Shown here piece after piece: positions 30,887 to 37,387 of a DNA stretch of 41,836 nt. The DNA comes from a virus. Both the position numbers and the translations under genes were made by a program. The DNA is taken from positions 1 through 41,836 of IMG/VR virus record IMGVR_UViG_3300024290_000001. The stretch is one strand, 5' to 3'. Within the stretch, counting starts at the first letter, position 1. Each line of letters begins with the position of its first letter. A model generated the notes under the pieces. It did no database searches, had not been told where the DNA came from, and saw only the letters and a program-made list of their open reading frames with translations.

Positions 30887-30907
30887 CGAACTGTTAAGGG
30901 ACCTCAG

Positions 30908-31096
30908 ATGTTTGGGAAATTCATTTTCGAATGCGACCTCGATAACGTCATCGTTGCCGGCAAAGCAGTTCGGGCGCTCGCGAAGCATCCCGATAGCAAA
31001 GACATCATCATCAGCCAAGGCGACGGTGATAGCGAAATCAGAATGTACGCACGGCGCCTCAAGCGTAGTGTGAGCGTCAAACAGATCAAGCCATGA
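30908..31096 (+). CDS. Hypothetical protein (62 aa)
   Basis: MFGKFIFECDLDNVIVAGKA with DSKDIIISQGDGDSEIRMYA and a basic end. AAGGGACC upstream. Stop overlaps the next ATG (ATGA). Unknown. Confidence 0.5.
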   Translation: MFGKFIFECDLDNVIVAGKAVRALAKHPDSKDIIISQGDGDSEIRMYARRLKRSVSVKQIKP

Positions 31097-31332
31097 CCGA
31101 CACGCTCGACCATGACACCCGCGAAACGCTCTACGTCACCGACGCAGAGCTGATCCGGCGTATGGGCGTGCCGGAGAAGATTGCTCGAGCCGCGCTGCAT
31201 GCCCTCGACCGGGATCGCGCCTCAGGCTTCCCCCAAAAGAAGAAATTGTGGGGAGACAGGCGCTATTGGCCGGCTGTGAAGGCTTACCTTGATCGCACGA
31301 ACGGGCTTAAGGTGGATCGTAATATTTCGTGA
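31093..31332 (+). CDS. Winged-helix / excisionase-like protein (79 aa)
   Basis: TLYVTDAELIRRMGVPEKIA followed by RAALHALDRDRASGFPQKKK and WPAVKAYLDRTNG looks like the helix-turn-helix with basic wing used by excisionase or MerR-type proteins (recognition helix then a WPAVKAYL-type tail). It lies just before the integration promoter. An excisionase or directionality factor is a reasonable guess, not demonstrated. Confidence 0.55.
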   Translation: MTDTLDHDTRETLYVTDAELIRRMGVPEKIARAALHALDRDRASGFPQKKKLWGDRRYWPAVKAYLDRTNGLKVDRNIS

Positions 31333-31340
31333 ATACGAAA
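31325..31340. promoter_or_regulatory. Palindrome at integration promoter (site 1)
   Basis: TTTCGT-GAAT-ACGAAA (31325-31340), a perfect 6-bp inverted repeat with a 4-base centre, starting inside the end of the 79-aa gene. Confidence 0.6.
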
Positions 31341-31343
31341 GAC

Positions 31344-31372
31344 TTGCGTAATACGAAAATACTTCGTATGTT
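31344..31372 (+). promoter_or_regulatory. Integration operon promoter with operator (site 2)
   Basis: TTGCGT (31344-31349), 17-bp spacer, TATGTT (31367-31372). The spacer holds the palindrome TACGAA-AATAC-TTCGTA (31352-31368). Its half-site is the same TACGAA as in the palindrome at 31325-31340. It should drive the genes at 31400, 31678 and 31860 and be controlled by a bound regulator, perhaps the small HTH at 31678. Confidence 0.6.
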
Positions 31373-31399
31373 GCTTTTGTCAGCAACGGAGCAACGCAG

Positions 31400-31678
31400 A
31401 TGTCCATGCATCGCCTACCAAACGGACGCACAAAACTGAAGGCACATGATATTCGCCATCTCTGTGTCTGCACAAAATGCGGCGACTTGGCAGACGATCG
31501 CGAGACGGTAAGTCCGACCTATGCCCCGAACATAGAGGGACAATGGCACCCTGCATGCTTCTATCTAACGTTTGGAGCAACTGCTGTCGTGGAGCGCCTT
31601 ACGCGCAATCAACAGGACAAATTTGCTCTTGGTGACATACCGGTCGGGGTCATGAAAAAGCTCCTGGATTTACGTTAA
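31400..31678 (+). CDS. Cys-rich small protein of the integration operon (92 aa)
   Basis: Contains DIRHLCVCTKCGDLADDRET with a C-x-C-x2-C zinc-like site, then a Pro/His region with WHPACFYLTFGATAVVERLT. The first gene after the promoter at 31344-31372. The stop overlaps the ATG of the HTH gene. Probably a zinc-binding partner or regulator; unknown. Confidence 0.55.
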   Translation: MSMHRLPNGRTKLKAHDIRHLCVCTKCGDLADDRETVSPTYAPNIEGQWHPACFYLTFGATAVVERLTRNQQDKFALGDIPVGVMKKLLDLR

Positions 31679-31863
31679 TGACCCCCACCCAATACAAAGC
31701 CGCCATCAAATCCCTCGGCCTCAACCAAGAAGAGGCCGGGGAATGGCTTGGCGTCTCGGCCAGGACCGGACAGAATTACGCCGCCAAGGGACCGCCAGAA
31801 CCCGTCGCAAAACTCCTGCGTCTCTGCATCAAGCTGAAGCTGAAGCCCGAGGACGTGAAATGA
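31678..31863 (+). CDS. Small HTH regulator next to integrase (61 aa)
   Basis: A compact HTH, MTPTQYKAAIKSLGLNQEEA, GEWLGVSARTGQNYAAKGPP, with a LLRLCIKLKLKPEDVK tail. It overlaps the integrase by four bases (ATGA). It probably regulates integrase or excision through the TACGAA palindromes. Confidence 0.7.
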   Translation: MTPTQYKAAIKSLGLNQEEAGEWLGVSARTGQNYAAKGPPEPVAKLLRLCIKLKLKPEDVK

Positions 31864-33146
31864 CTAAGCCCGTGAAGGTCCGGAATGCGCCAGGTCTCAT
31901 CTGGCGGCAGCGCGGGACGAAATGGGAAGCCCGCTGGCAGGCGCGCACGGATCTGGTCAAGCGCGGGTTCGGCACTAAGTCTGTCAAGCTCTGGACCGGA
32001 CTTGAGGAGCCGAGCAAGGAAGAATGGGACGTGATCGCCGACCGCTGCAACGAGCTGCAGCAGGAGATGCTCGTCTGGTCCCGCGGCGGCCTGCCCGAGG
32101 TTGGCCCGTTCGATGGCACGCTCAGATCGCTCATGCGCGCCTACAAGACCGACCCGGATTCGCAGTACCGCAAGATCCGCTACAACAGTCGCGTCCACTA
32201 CGACGCCCTTATGTCGCTGATCGAGACCGAGCACGGCGACAAACTCTTGGCCGACCTGAAGGGTCGGACCTTCAGCCGCCTGCACGAGGACTGGACCGCC
32301 GGCGGAAAGATCGCTATCGCGCATGCGAAGATGGGCATGTTGCGGACGCTGTTCAGCTTCGGCGCGACCCTCCTGGAGGACGATGATTGTGGGCGCCTGT
32401 CTGGCATCCTGAGTAAGATGCGCTTCGCGATGCCCAAGCCACGCACCGAGCGCCTGACGGCCGCCCAAGCGATTGCCATCCGCGCCAAGGCGCACGAGCT
32501 CAGCCGCCCCTCGATCGCGCTTGCCCAGGCAATCCAGTTCGAATGCATGCTCCGGCAGAAGGACGTCATCGGGGAATGGGTACCGATCCGGGAGCCGGGA
32601 ATCTCCGACGTGCAAGCGGAGGGTCTGAAGTGGTTGCGCGGGATTCGCTGGGAAGAGATCGACCAGAACATGACGCTGCGGCACCTCACCAGCAAGCGGC
32701 AGAAGATGATAGAGATCAACCTGCGCAATGCCCCGATGGTCCGCGATGAACTCAATGTCATCGCGCCGGAATGCATTTACGATGTGGAGATCGAGCGCGG
32801 CGGGAAGAAGGTCGTAGAAACAAGGTGGGACCGTAGTTTGCTACCGGTCTCAGGACCGATCATTGTTTCAGAATGGGACCGCTTGCCATGGACCGGGCCC
32901 GAGTTTCGACGCTGGTGGAGGATCATTGCGGAGGCCGCTGGCGTGCCAAAGGAAGTCCGCAACATGGACAGCCGGGCTGGCGCGATCAGCGAAGCCACGG
33001 ACGCCGGGGCTGATCTGGAGCACGTTCGGCACGCTGCGACCCACTCCAACATTGCGATGACGCAGCGCTATAGCCGCGGCGCCGAGGACAAAATAGAAGT
33101 CGTGCAACTGGCCAGGCTGAAGCATCGGAACAAGCCGGAAACCTGA
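31860..33146 (+). CDS. int: Tyrosine integrase (428 aa)
   Basis: Tyrosine recombinase for integration and excision. The catalytic domain shows Arg232 (MLRQKDVIGEW), Lys279 (TSKRQ), Arg372 in NMDSRAG, His395 in HAATHSNIAM and Tyr404 (TQRYSRG). The usual box II His (H-x-x-R) is Met369 here. The N-terminal half is a core-binding/SAM-like domain. It is translationally coupled to the small HTH. The tandem repeats at 33146-33165 follow. Confidence 0.9.
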   Translation: MTKPVKVRNAPGLIWRQRGTKWEARWQARTDLVKRGFGTKSVKLWTGLEEPSKEEWDVIADRCNELQQEMLVWSRGGLPEVGPFDGTLRSLMRAYKTDPDSQYRKIRYNSRVHYDALMSLIETEHGDKLLADLKGRTFSRLHEDWTAGGKIAIAHAKMGMLRTLFSFGATLLEDDDCGRLSGILSKMRFAMPKPRTERLTAAQAIAIRAKAHELSRPSIALAQAIQFECMLRQKDVIGEWVPIREPGISDVQAEGLKWLRGIRWEEIDQNMTLRHLTSKRQKMIEINLRNAPMVRDELNVIAPECIYDVEIERGGKKVVETRWDRSLLPVSGPIIVSEWDRLPWTGPEFRRWWRIIAEAAGVPKEVRNMDSRAGAISEATDAGADLEHVRHAATHSNIAMTQRYSRGAEDKIEVVQLARLKHRNKPET

Positions 33147-33165
33147 TGACTGACCATGACTGACC
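33146..33165. repeat. Two tandem 10-bp repeats after integrase
   Basis: ATGACTGACC twice in a row (33146-33155, 33156-33165), then GTGAC. It starts on the last base of the integrase stop codon. It may be an arm-type site for integrase or part of attP. Confidence 0.5.
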
Positions 33166-33170
33166 GTGAC

Positions 33171-33295
33171 ATTGATTCTAAAGTGGAAATTCTTCGTTAA
33201 TCTTAACGCCCTGCATCGGGAACGTTGAGCAAAATCAAGGCCCGCGTCAGCTATCGGTAGAGCGGGAAGCGGCAATAGGCGGTGAGGAGATTCGG
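33171..33295. other. Intergenic segment next to int, candidate attP
   Basis: 125 bases with no gene, between the integrase and a GAGGAG-led gene. It is A/T-rich at the start (33175-33215) and includes a short stretch resembling a tRNA D-arm (33246-33265). The attachment core cannot be fixed without a bacterial junction. Confidence 0.35.
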
Positions 33296-33532
33296 ATGGA
33301 CAAGGAAATGATGGACGCCCTGAGAGCCGATGCTGAGAAGCTTGGTCACCTGACCGGCCAGGATCATACCCCTGAGTTCCTCGCTGACTGCGAGGCCTGC
33401 GGAGGCCAAGGCTACATCGCCAAGACCATCCACGTCTATGAGGCGGGGTGCGGCTTCAGTCATCCCGACGTGGCGGAGACCCCGTGCGAGGCGTGCGGCG
33501 GGAACGGCTGGTTTGTGTGCGAAGCGCAGTGA
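33296..33532 (+). CDS. DnaJ-type zinc-finger-like protein (78 aa)
   Basis: Two CEACGG-x-G pairs (CEACGGQGYIAKTIHVYEAG; CEACGGNGWF) resemble the Cys-rich CxxCxGxG repeats of DnaJ. The strong GAGGAG Shine-Dalgarno fixes the ATG. Such small proteins are widespread in phages. Function unknown, perhaps protein binding. Confidence 0.65.
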   Translation: MDKEMMDALRADAEKLGHLTGQDHTPEFLADCEACGGQGYIAKTIHVYEAGCGFSHPDVAETPCEACGGNGWFVCEAQ

Positions 33533-33578
33533 CGGAAAGCCCGCGCCATCAGGACGGCGGGGGAACGCAGGAGGCGGT

Positions 33579-33779
33579 ATGGCGAAGCCAGAGAATTTCA
33601 AGAACGGCGACCGAGTCCGGCACGTCAGCCGCGACGAGGTCGGAACCGTCAAGATCACCGACGAAGGGCATGTGATGGTCACCTTCGATAATCCGACACC
33701 TCGTGGGCACAAGAGCGTTGGCGTCTTCGACTATAACTGGTTCGAGACCTATCCGAACGGTCTTGAGCTTCAACGCTGA
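33579..33779 (+). CDS. Small SH3-like/KOW-like protein (66 aa)
   Basis: FKNGDRVRHVSRDEVGTVKI, TDEGHVMVTFDNPTPRGHKS, VGVFDYNWFETYPNGLELQR: a GDRVRH...GTV...VTFDN pattern of five strands similar to KOW/SH3-like barrels. It possibly binds nucleic acid. GAGGCGGT is upstream. Unproven. Confidence 0.55.
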   Translation: MAKPENFKNGDRVRHVSRDEVGTVKITDEGHVMVTFDNPTPRGHKSVGVFDYNWFETYPNGLELQR

Positions 33780-33800
33780 CGGCAAGCAAAGGAAAGTGGG

Positions 33801-33980
33801 ATGTGCAAATCTGGGAAGGTGAAGCATTCCAAGTTCGGCGCCAAGGTTCTTCTCAGGAAGCTCAAGAACAAGGGCATGAACATCTACCAATGCCGCGACT
33901 GTGGCGCTTGGCATCTCGGCCGCAGCAATCAAGACTGGCGCCGGCAACAGCGCATCGATCAGCTACTCAATAAGCATTAA
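33801..33980 (+). CDS. Small basic Cys/His protein (59 aa)
   Basis: Residues 1-30 very basic (MCKSGKVKHSKFGAKVLLRK), then YQCRDCGAWHLGRS, a C-x2-C-x3-H zinc-like motif, and a basic helix. It likely binds nucleic acid. A GGAAAGTGGG element lies before the ATG. Confidence 0.5.
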   Translation: MCKSGKVKHSKFGAKVLLRKLKNKGMNIYQCRDCGAWHLGRSNQDWRRQQRIDQLLNKH

Positions 33981-34001
33981 CGCGTCGTCAGGGGAAACAG
34001 C

Positions 34002-34166
34002 ATGGCTACCGGGAAGAAGCGCAGAGCCCATCCGAGTTATAGTGTCATGATGACGTCGAAACCAAAGCACAAAGGTCCAGCGCTGCGCGGCAAGAACAGA
34101 GGCAAGAGTTTTGCCAAATCCGGACCAAGGCCAGTCGGGATTGGCAAGCGCGCCCGCTTCTTTTAA
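34002..34166 (+). CDS. Small strongly basic protein (54 aa)
   Basis: MATGKKRRAHPSYSVMMTSK, PKHKGPALRGKNRGKSFAKS: Lys/Arg/Gly-rich, no hydrophobic core, like a basic nucleic-acid-binding peptide. GGGGAAACAG is upstream. No family recognised. Confidence 0.45.
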   Translation: MATGKKRRAHPSYSVMMTSKPKHKGPALRGKNRGKSFAKSGPRPVGIGKRARFF

Positions 34167-34184
34167 TAGGTAGGTACTGCAAAC

Positions 34185-34457
34185 ATGGGCGCATCCATCC
34201 TCACATTCACTGTCGCAGTGGATCGGTCCGGCGTTGCACATAGTAGAGTTGAAACCCACGACAGTAGCTTTGCCGACGCTTACGATGCTCTGCTCGCCGT
34301 TCGCGCCGAGGTGCAGCACCAGATAGATAGTCGCAAGAACTGCCCCGCATACCGCATGTCGCGGGAATGTGCGGGATGCGGTCGTATTGCGGTTGGGTGT
34401 TCGAGTCCGGGTTGCCCAATGGTCAGTATTAATCAGCAGTTAAAGGAAGGCACATGA
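34185..34457 (+). CDS. Cys-rich C-terminal small protein (90 aa)
   Basis: The N-terminal half is a small alpha/beta domain (ILTFTVAVDRSGVAHSRVET), and the C-terminal half has four cysteines (RECAGCGRIAVGCSSPGCPM) likely to bind zinc. It overlaps the next gene (ATGA). Unknown. Confidence 0.5.
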   Translation: MGASILTFTVAVDRSGVAHSRVETHDSSFADAYDALLAVRAEVQHQIDSRKNCPAYRMSRECAGCGRIAVGCSSPGCPMVSINQQLKEGT

Positions 34458-34636
34458 GCGAATTTCCAGTAGAAGACCTCACGATTGAGGGCCGATTGGC
34501 CGACATCATAGAGCCAGATGATTGCGTGGTTCAAGTTGACAAATACAAGCTATCGCAAGCGGACAAGCAGAAGGTTGTTCGTGCATTGCGGTTGGCCAGC
34601 ATTGTCGCCAAGATCGCAAAGGACGAACCAACATGA
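34454..34636 (+). CDS. Hypothetical protein (60 aa)
   Basis: MSEFPVEDLTIEGRLADIIE, with KYKLSQADKQKVVRALRLAS. AAAGGAAGG upstream; ATGA overlaps on both sides. Unknown. Confidence 0.45.
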   Translation: MSEFPVEDLTIEGRLADIIEPDDCVVQVDKYKLSQADKQKVVRALRLASIVAKIAKDEPT

Positions 34637-34827
34637 TAGACCATCGATATACCCACATGACCCCTATCCAGCAAAAGCACGTTGAGCGTATTGCGCGGCA
34701 AATCGCGCGGGGCCTCGGACACAACGATGACGAAGGTATGGATTGGGAGCATTATATTGCGCCAGCGGTTATTATCTTGAACGAGAGTCCTAGGTTGATC
34801 AAAGCCGATCTTAAGTTGGTTGACTAA
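34633..34827 (+). CDS. Hypothetical protein (64 aa)
   Basis: MIDHRYTHMTPIQQKHVERI, helical, with ARGLGHNDDEGMDWEHYIAP. It ends in the tandem repeat at 34820-34849. Unknown. Confidence 0.45.
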   Translation: MIDHRYTHMTPIQQKHVERIARQIARGLGHNDDEGMDWEHYIAPAVIILNESPRLIKADLKLVD

Positions 34828-34849
34828 CCTTAAGTTGACTAACCTTAAC
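34820..34849. repeat. Tandem 15-bp repeat
   Basis: TTGACTAACCTTAAG (34820-34834) followed by TTGACTAACCTTAAC (34835-34849); the first copy overlaps a stop codon. Confidence 0.6.
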
Positions 34850-34867
34850 ATCACAACAGGGGACATC

Positions 34868-35050
34868 ATGAGCGACGATCGTATCGAGAAGGCTATTGCT
34901 GGTGTTTTGGCCGTGGCTGATTCAAACTTCCCGTCTGATACCGATATTTCGATATCGACGACAGGACGCAACAGCGCCAGCATCCGAATCTCGTCCTACG
35001 AATTGGCGGGCATTATGGCGTTAGCCAAGAAAGCCAAGGAGCAGCGCTAA
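34868..35050 (+). CDS. Hypothetical protein (60 aa)
   Basis: Start MSDDRIEKAIAGVLAVADSN. A GGGGACATC element precedes the ATG. Contains SIRISSYELAGIMALAKKAK. No family. Confidence 0.45.
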   Translation: MSDDRIEKAIAGVLAVADSNFPSDTDISISTTGRNSASIRISSYELAGIMALAKKAKEQR

Positions 35051-35052
35051 CG

Positions 35053-35253
35053 ATGACAGAAGGCGAACCGCATTGGGCCACGAAGAAAGACGACTTCGGA
35101 GAGGCCGTTGGCCGCTATTCGTGGCGCGGGATCAAACACGGCTGGTCATGCCATCATTGCGGCGGCCTATTCCGTGGCAAGACCGCTCTGCTTGAGCATC
35201 AAGAGAGAATGATCGCGCGAGACATCGCTAACGGTGAGGTAACGAAACCATGA
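35053..35253 (+). CDS. C2H2-type zinc-finger-like protein (66 aa)
   Basis: HGWSCHHCGGLFRGKTALLE HQERMIARD (split here) has C-x2-C then an H near the end, a zinc-finger-like arrangement. The ATG follows the preceding stop by two bases, and its stop overlaps the next ATG. Likely a small regulator or nucleic-acid binder. Confidence 0.5.
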   Translation: MTEGEPHWATKKDDFGEAVGRYSWRGIKHGWSCHHCGGLFRGKTALLEHQERMIARDIANGEVTKP

Positions 35254-35411
35254 GGTCACTGTTGGCAGAAGCGGAGATAATCCAAGCCGCGTTTTTGAGA
35301 GCGGTCCAAGAAGAAAATGATTGCGAAGAAACTGGGGAGCCGTGCCAAGACGAGAACAAATGTGGCTGCTGGCTGGAGATGTCCGAGCTGATTCGGAAAG
35401 AGTACAGTTAG
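35250..35411 (+). CDS. Acidic Cys-containing protein (53 aa)
   Basis: MRSLLAEAEIIQAAFLRAVQ, then acidic with four Cys (EENDCEETGEPCQDENKCGC). It is short and overlaps the previous gene by ATGA. Unknown. Confidence 0.45.
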   Translation: MRSLLAEAEIIQAAFLRAVQEENDCEETGEPCQDENKCGCWLEMSELIRKEYS

Positions 35412-35442
35412 CCCTACTAAGCTAAAACAACGGAGAACATCA

Positions 35443-35634
35443 ATGAAGACCTTCGAATCCGCTACCCAGGCAATGATCGACGCTGACCGGGATAACGGTC
35501 ACATCGGCGTAGACGATCCTGAGTGGGGAAGGTACGAGAGCATGCTGCGGGCTGCGCTGCTGGTAGTGAAGCAGCGTCTTCCGGGGACGGTTTGCGCACT
35601 TGCGGTCAATGACATTCTTAGCGGATCTCTTTGA
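35443..35634 (+). CDS. Last rightward gene, small protein (63 aa)
   Basis: MKTFESATQAMIDADRDNGH, then WGRYESMLRAALLVVKQRLP. It converges with the end of the leftward late operon (stop at 35660). No clear terminator between. Confidence 0.45.
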   Translation: MKTFESATQAMIDADRDNGHIGVDDPEWGRYESMLRAALLVVKQRLPGTVCALAVNDILSGSL

Positions 35635-35659
35635 GATAGCGCTCAAGAGCGAAGCGTAG

Positions 35660-35722
35660 TCACCCTGGATCGCAAATTGCTATCAGGATGAGGATTAGGA
35701 TGGTGTAGGCGATGATGCCCAT
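35660..35722 (-). CDS. Tiny membrane peptide (20 aa)
   Basis: MGIIAYTILILILIAICDPG, an almost uninterrupted hydrophobic stretch, last in the membrane-peptide series. A GGAG element lies upstream. It overlaps the 45-aa gene in another frame. Existence is tentative. Confidence 0.35.
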   Translation of the reverse strand: MGIIAYTILILILIAICDPG

Positions 35723-35832
35723 CGTTTGCGCTCCAACTGATCAGCGATCCAGCCGCACCCAACCCAAAGCGCCCAGAACGGCGCTAGCACGATCGCAGCC
35801 AAGATCATGAGCCAGCGAACAAGGTTGATCAT
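35695..35832 (-). CDS. Small membrane protein (45 aa)
   Basis: MINLVRWLMILAAIVLAPFW, one membrane segment, Trp-rich (WALWVGCGWIADQL), basic end. Its ATG overlaps the previous stop by four bases (ATGA). Confidence 0.55.
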   Translation of the reverse strand: MINLVRWLMILAAIVLAPFWALWVGCGWIADQLERKRWASSPTPS

Positions 35833-35924
35833 ATGCCTACCGTTGCGCCTCGGGCGATGAGATACCCGATCAGCAGCAGGCCGATCGCGGCTGGAATCGC
35901 GATATTGAAGATAAAGTACCCCAT
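35829..35924 (-). CDS. Tiny membrane peptide (31 aa)
   Basis: MGYFIFNIAIPAAIGLLLIG, almost entirely hydrophobic. The ATG overlaps the previous TGA (TGATG); the stop overlaps the next gene. Confidence 0.5.
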   Translation of the reverse strand: MGYFIFNIAIPAAIGLLLIGYLIARGATVGI

Positions 35925-36040
35925 CAAATTGCTCCGTTAAGAACGCTGAAGAACCCCCACAGGCCAACACTCATTCCGATGAACATGACGCAAGCGCATA
36001 TTAGCGCCTCTTCATCGGTCCACCTGTCATAGGGCCTCAT
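35924..36040 (-). CDS. Small membrane protein (38 aa)
   Basis: MRPYDRWTDEEALICACVMF, then IGMSVGLWGFFSVLNGAI, a single membrane segment. It lies between the 68-aa and 31-aa membrane genes with one-base overlaps. Confidence 0.5.
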   Translation of the reverse strand: MRPYDRWTDEEALICACVMFIGMSVGLWGFFSVLNGAI

Positions 36041-36041
36041 G

Positions 36042-36248
36042 TCAGTGACACTGCTCGATCTCGTAACCGTTGGTGGCATGTTTCAGGCATCGCTCATGGT
36101 CTTCGACGTATGTGCCTCTGGACTCGATCACCATCCCAACAATGGTGATGAGAGCGAGCGCGCCGACGATAGCAACGACTCCCTCAATTGCATGAGCAAT
36201 AACGTTCCTGACAGCCTGCCACGGATCATCAGACTGTCGTTCTTTCAT
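36042..36248 (-). CDS. Small membrane protein (68 aa)
   Basis: Single hydrophobic segment (VVAIVGALALITIVGMVI) between charged N- and C-terminal tails, with two Cys in the tail (HERCLKHATNGYEIEQCH). ATG 36248 is in an ATGA overlap with the previous gene; a longer TTG start is possible. A spanin or holin accessory is possible. Confidence 0.55.
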   Translation of the reverse strand: MKERQSDDPWQAVRNVIAHAIEGVVAIVGALALITIVGMVIESRGTYVEDHERCLKHATNGYEIEQCH

Positions 36249-36613
36249 ATCCTGCGCCACCAATGAGCCCTCGCTGGTTGAGTGTGATATCCGTGATCTG
36301 GATTATGGGGAGCCCTATCGCGCAGAGAGATGACGTTGACAACCAAGATCCACGCTCCACCAACGATGAACCCTGATGCTACCAGTGCAACGACCGGGTG
36401 AACGATCCAGTATTCTCGGAATCCAACCGTCAGACCGATAAAGACGGCATCGGCAAAGAACGCCCGCTTGCGGCTAAGAATTACGCTCGGTTTGTCGGTT
36501 CTGTTGAGATGAAGATCATCCATCGCCAGATACAAGACGTAGAGCAAAAGGCATGCGCCAGACATGGCGATGAGCGAATAAAAGTAGATGGATGCTTGGA
36601 GGAGGTTATTCAT
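36245..36613 (-). CDS. Three-segment membrane protein (122 aa)
   Basis: Hydrophobic segments at residues 7-30 (SIYFYSLIAMSGACLLLYVL), 52-66, and 72-93 (VALVASGFIVGGAWILVVNV), ending in a basic tail with WWRRI. It overlaps the upstream 97-aa gene by eight bases. A holin or superinfection-exclusion role cannot be told apart. Confidence 0.55.
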   Translation of the reverse strand: MNNLLQASIYFYSLIAMSGACLLLYVLYLAMDDLHLNRTDKPSVILSRKRAFFADAVFIGLTVGFREYWIVHPVVALVASGFIVGGAWILVVNVISLRDRAPHNPDHGYHTQPARAHWWRRI

Positions 36614-36899
36614 TCTTTGTCTTTCCGAGCAAATCCAGTTTGCTGAACATCACCTCTATGAGCATGAACCAATGCTTTCCGGTGGCTCCAACTCCTAGAG
36701 AGATCAGCTCGAGAGGGAGCGGAATTACCTTCAACAACTGAGGAGCAAGAAGGTTCGCCATAATCATTCCGGCGACCAAGTTCCAGATGACATTTCGAGC
36801 CGATACCTTCTCCTCAACCCTATAGAGATGCAGGGCGGAACCAATAAATCCAAATGCAATGCACGAGATGTAGATGTGCTCGAAAACCGCATCAAGCAT
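36606..36899 (-). CDS. Holin-like membrane protein (97 aa)
   Basis: Two to three hydrophobic segments: IYISCIAFGFIGSALHLYRV, then NVIWNLVAGMIMANLLAPQL, and ELISLGVGATGKHWFMLIEV. The loop between (EEKVSARN) is short and charged, like class II holins. It lies after the amidase-like gene. Start ATG 36899 with GGGG upstream is preferred to the GTG three codons before. Confidence 0.6.
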   Translation of the reverse strand: MLDAVFEHIYISCIAFGFIGSALHLYRVEEKVSARNVIWNLVAGMIMANLLAPQLLKVIPLPLELISLGVGATGKHWFMLIEVMFSKLDLLGKTKNE

Positions 36900-37386
36900 T
36901 CGCCCCACCGTTGGCCATAGCTTCCAAAGTGCTAGTCAACCAATAGAGCATCGTCGGGGTGATGCGGCCGGCCGGAACCTCCTTGTTTTCGGGTAGCAGT
37001 TTGCAGGCAAGAAGCCCCGTAGCAATGAACTGAGTGCATTCCCAAGCGCCAGGCTCATGCCAGTTTCGGCTGGCGAACGGCCCCCAAAAGTAGGTCACCG
37101 CAATGGGATCGTAGGGCTCGTGGAGGTGGCTGCGCAGAAACGCGACGAAGGCAGCGGCCTGTTCCTCGGTGGCCTTCAGACGGACGAATAGTTCCCGCCT
37201 GAAGCCTGCATCATAGCCGGGCTGAAGCTCTTGCACGCCACCGAAAAGATGGGCTCCGATGTAGGTTCCTTCGTCCGTCACTCCGTCGACGTGCGATAGC
37301 TCGGAACCGTATTGGGCAACGCCGATCAGCTTCGTAAATACCCCGGCTTCCTGTTCCACAAACCGAAGCTCGACGAACGTAGTCAA
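36892..37386 (-). CDS. YiiX/NlpC-P60-like (permuted papain) amidase (164 aa)
   Basis: The layout of circularly permuted papain-like phage hydrolases: VELRFVEQEAGVFTKLIGVA, GSELSHVDGVTDEGTYIGAH with the catalytic-type His of SHVD, and later WHEPGAWECTQFIATGLLAC with the nucleophile-type Cys. It is a candidate cysteine peptidase/amidase acting on peptide crosslinks. The start is uncertain: TTG at 37386 has no Shine-Dalgarno; GTG nine codons later is possible. It lies within the membrane-protein cluster, so a lysis or entry role is likely. Confidence 0.65.
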   Translation of the reverse strand: MTTFVELRFVEQEAGVFTKLIGVAQYGSELSHVDGVTDEGTYIGAHLFGGVQELQPGYDAGFRRELFVRLKATEEQAAAFVAFLRSHLHEPYDPIAVTYFWGPFASRNWHEPGAWECTQFIATGLLACKLLPENKEVPAGRITPTMLYWLTSTLEAMANGGANA

Positions 37387-37387
37387 A

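Noticed and set aside
31776-32684. Leftward 302-aa ORF opposite integrase
   Set aside because: Antisense shadow of the integrase core; no recognisable domain or ribosome site.
33246-33265. D-arm-like segment near integrase
   Set aside because: No full tRNA cloverleaf can be formed; kept only as part of the candidate attP segment.
34391-34415. Stretch resembling a tRNA T-arm (GTTCGAGTCC)
   Set aside because: It is inside the Cys-rich coding frame 34185-34457 and no acceptor, anticodon or D-arm folds around it.
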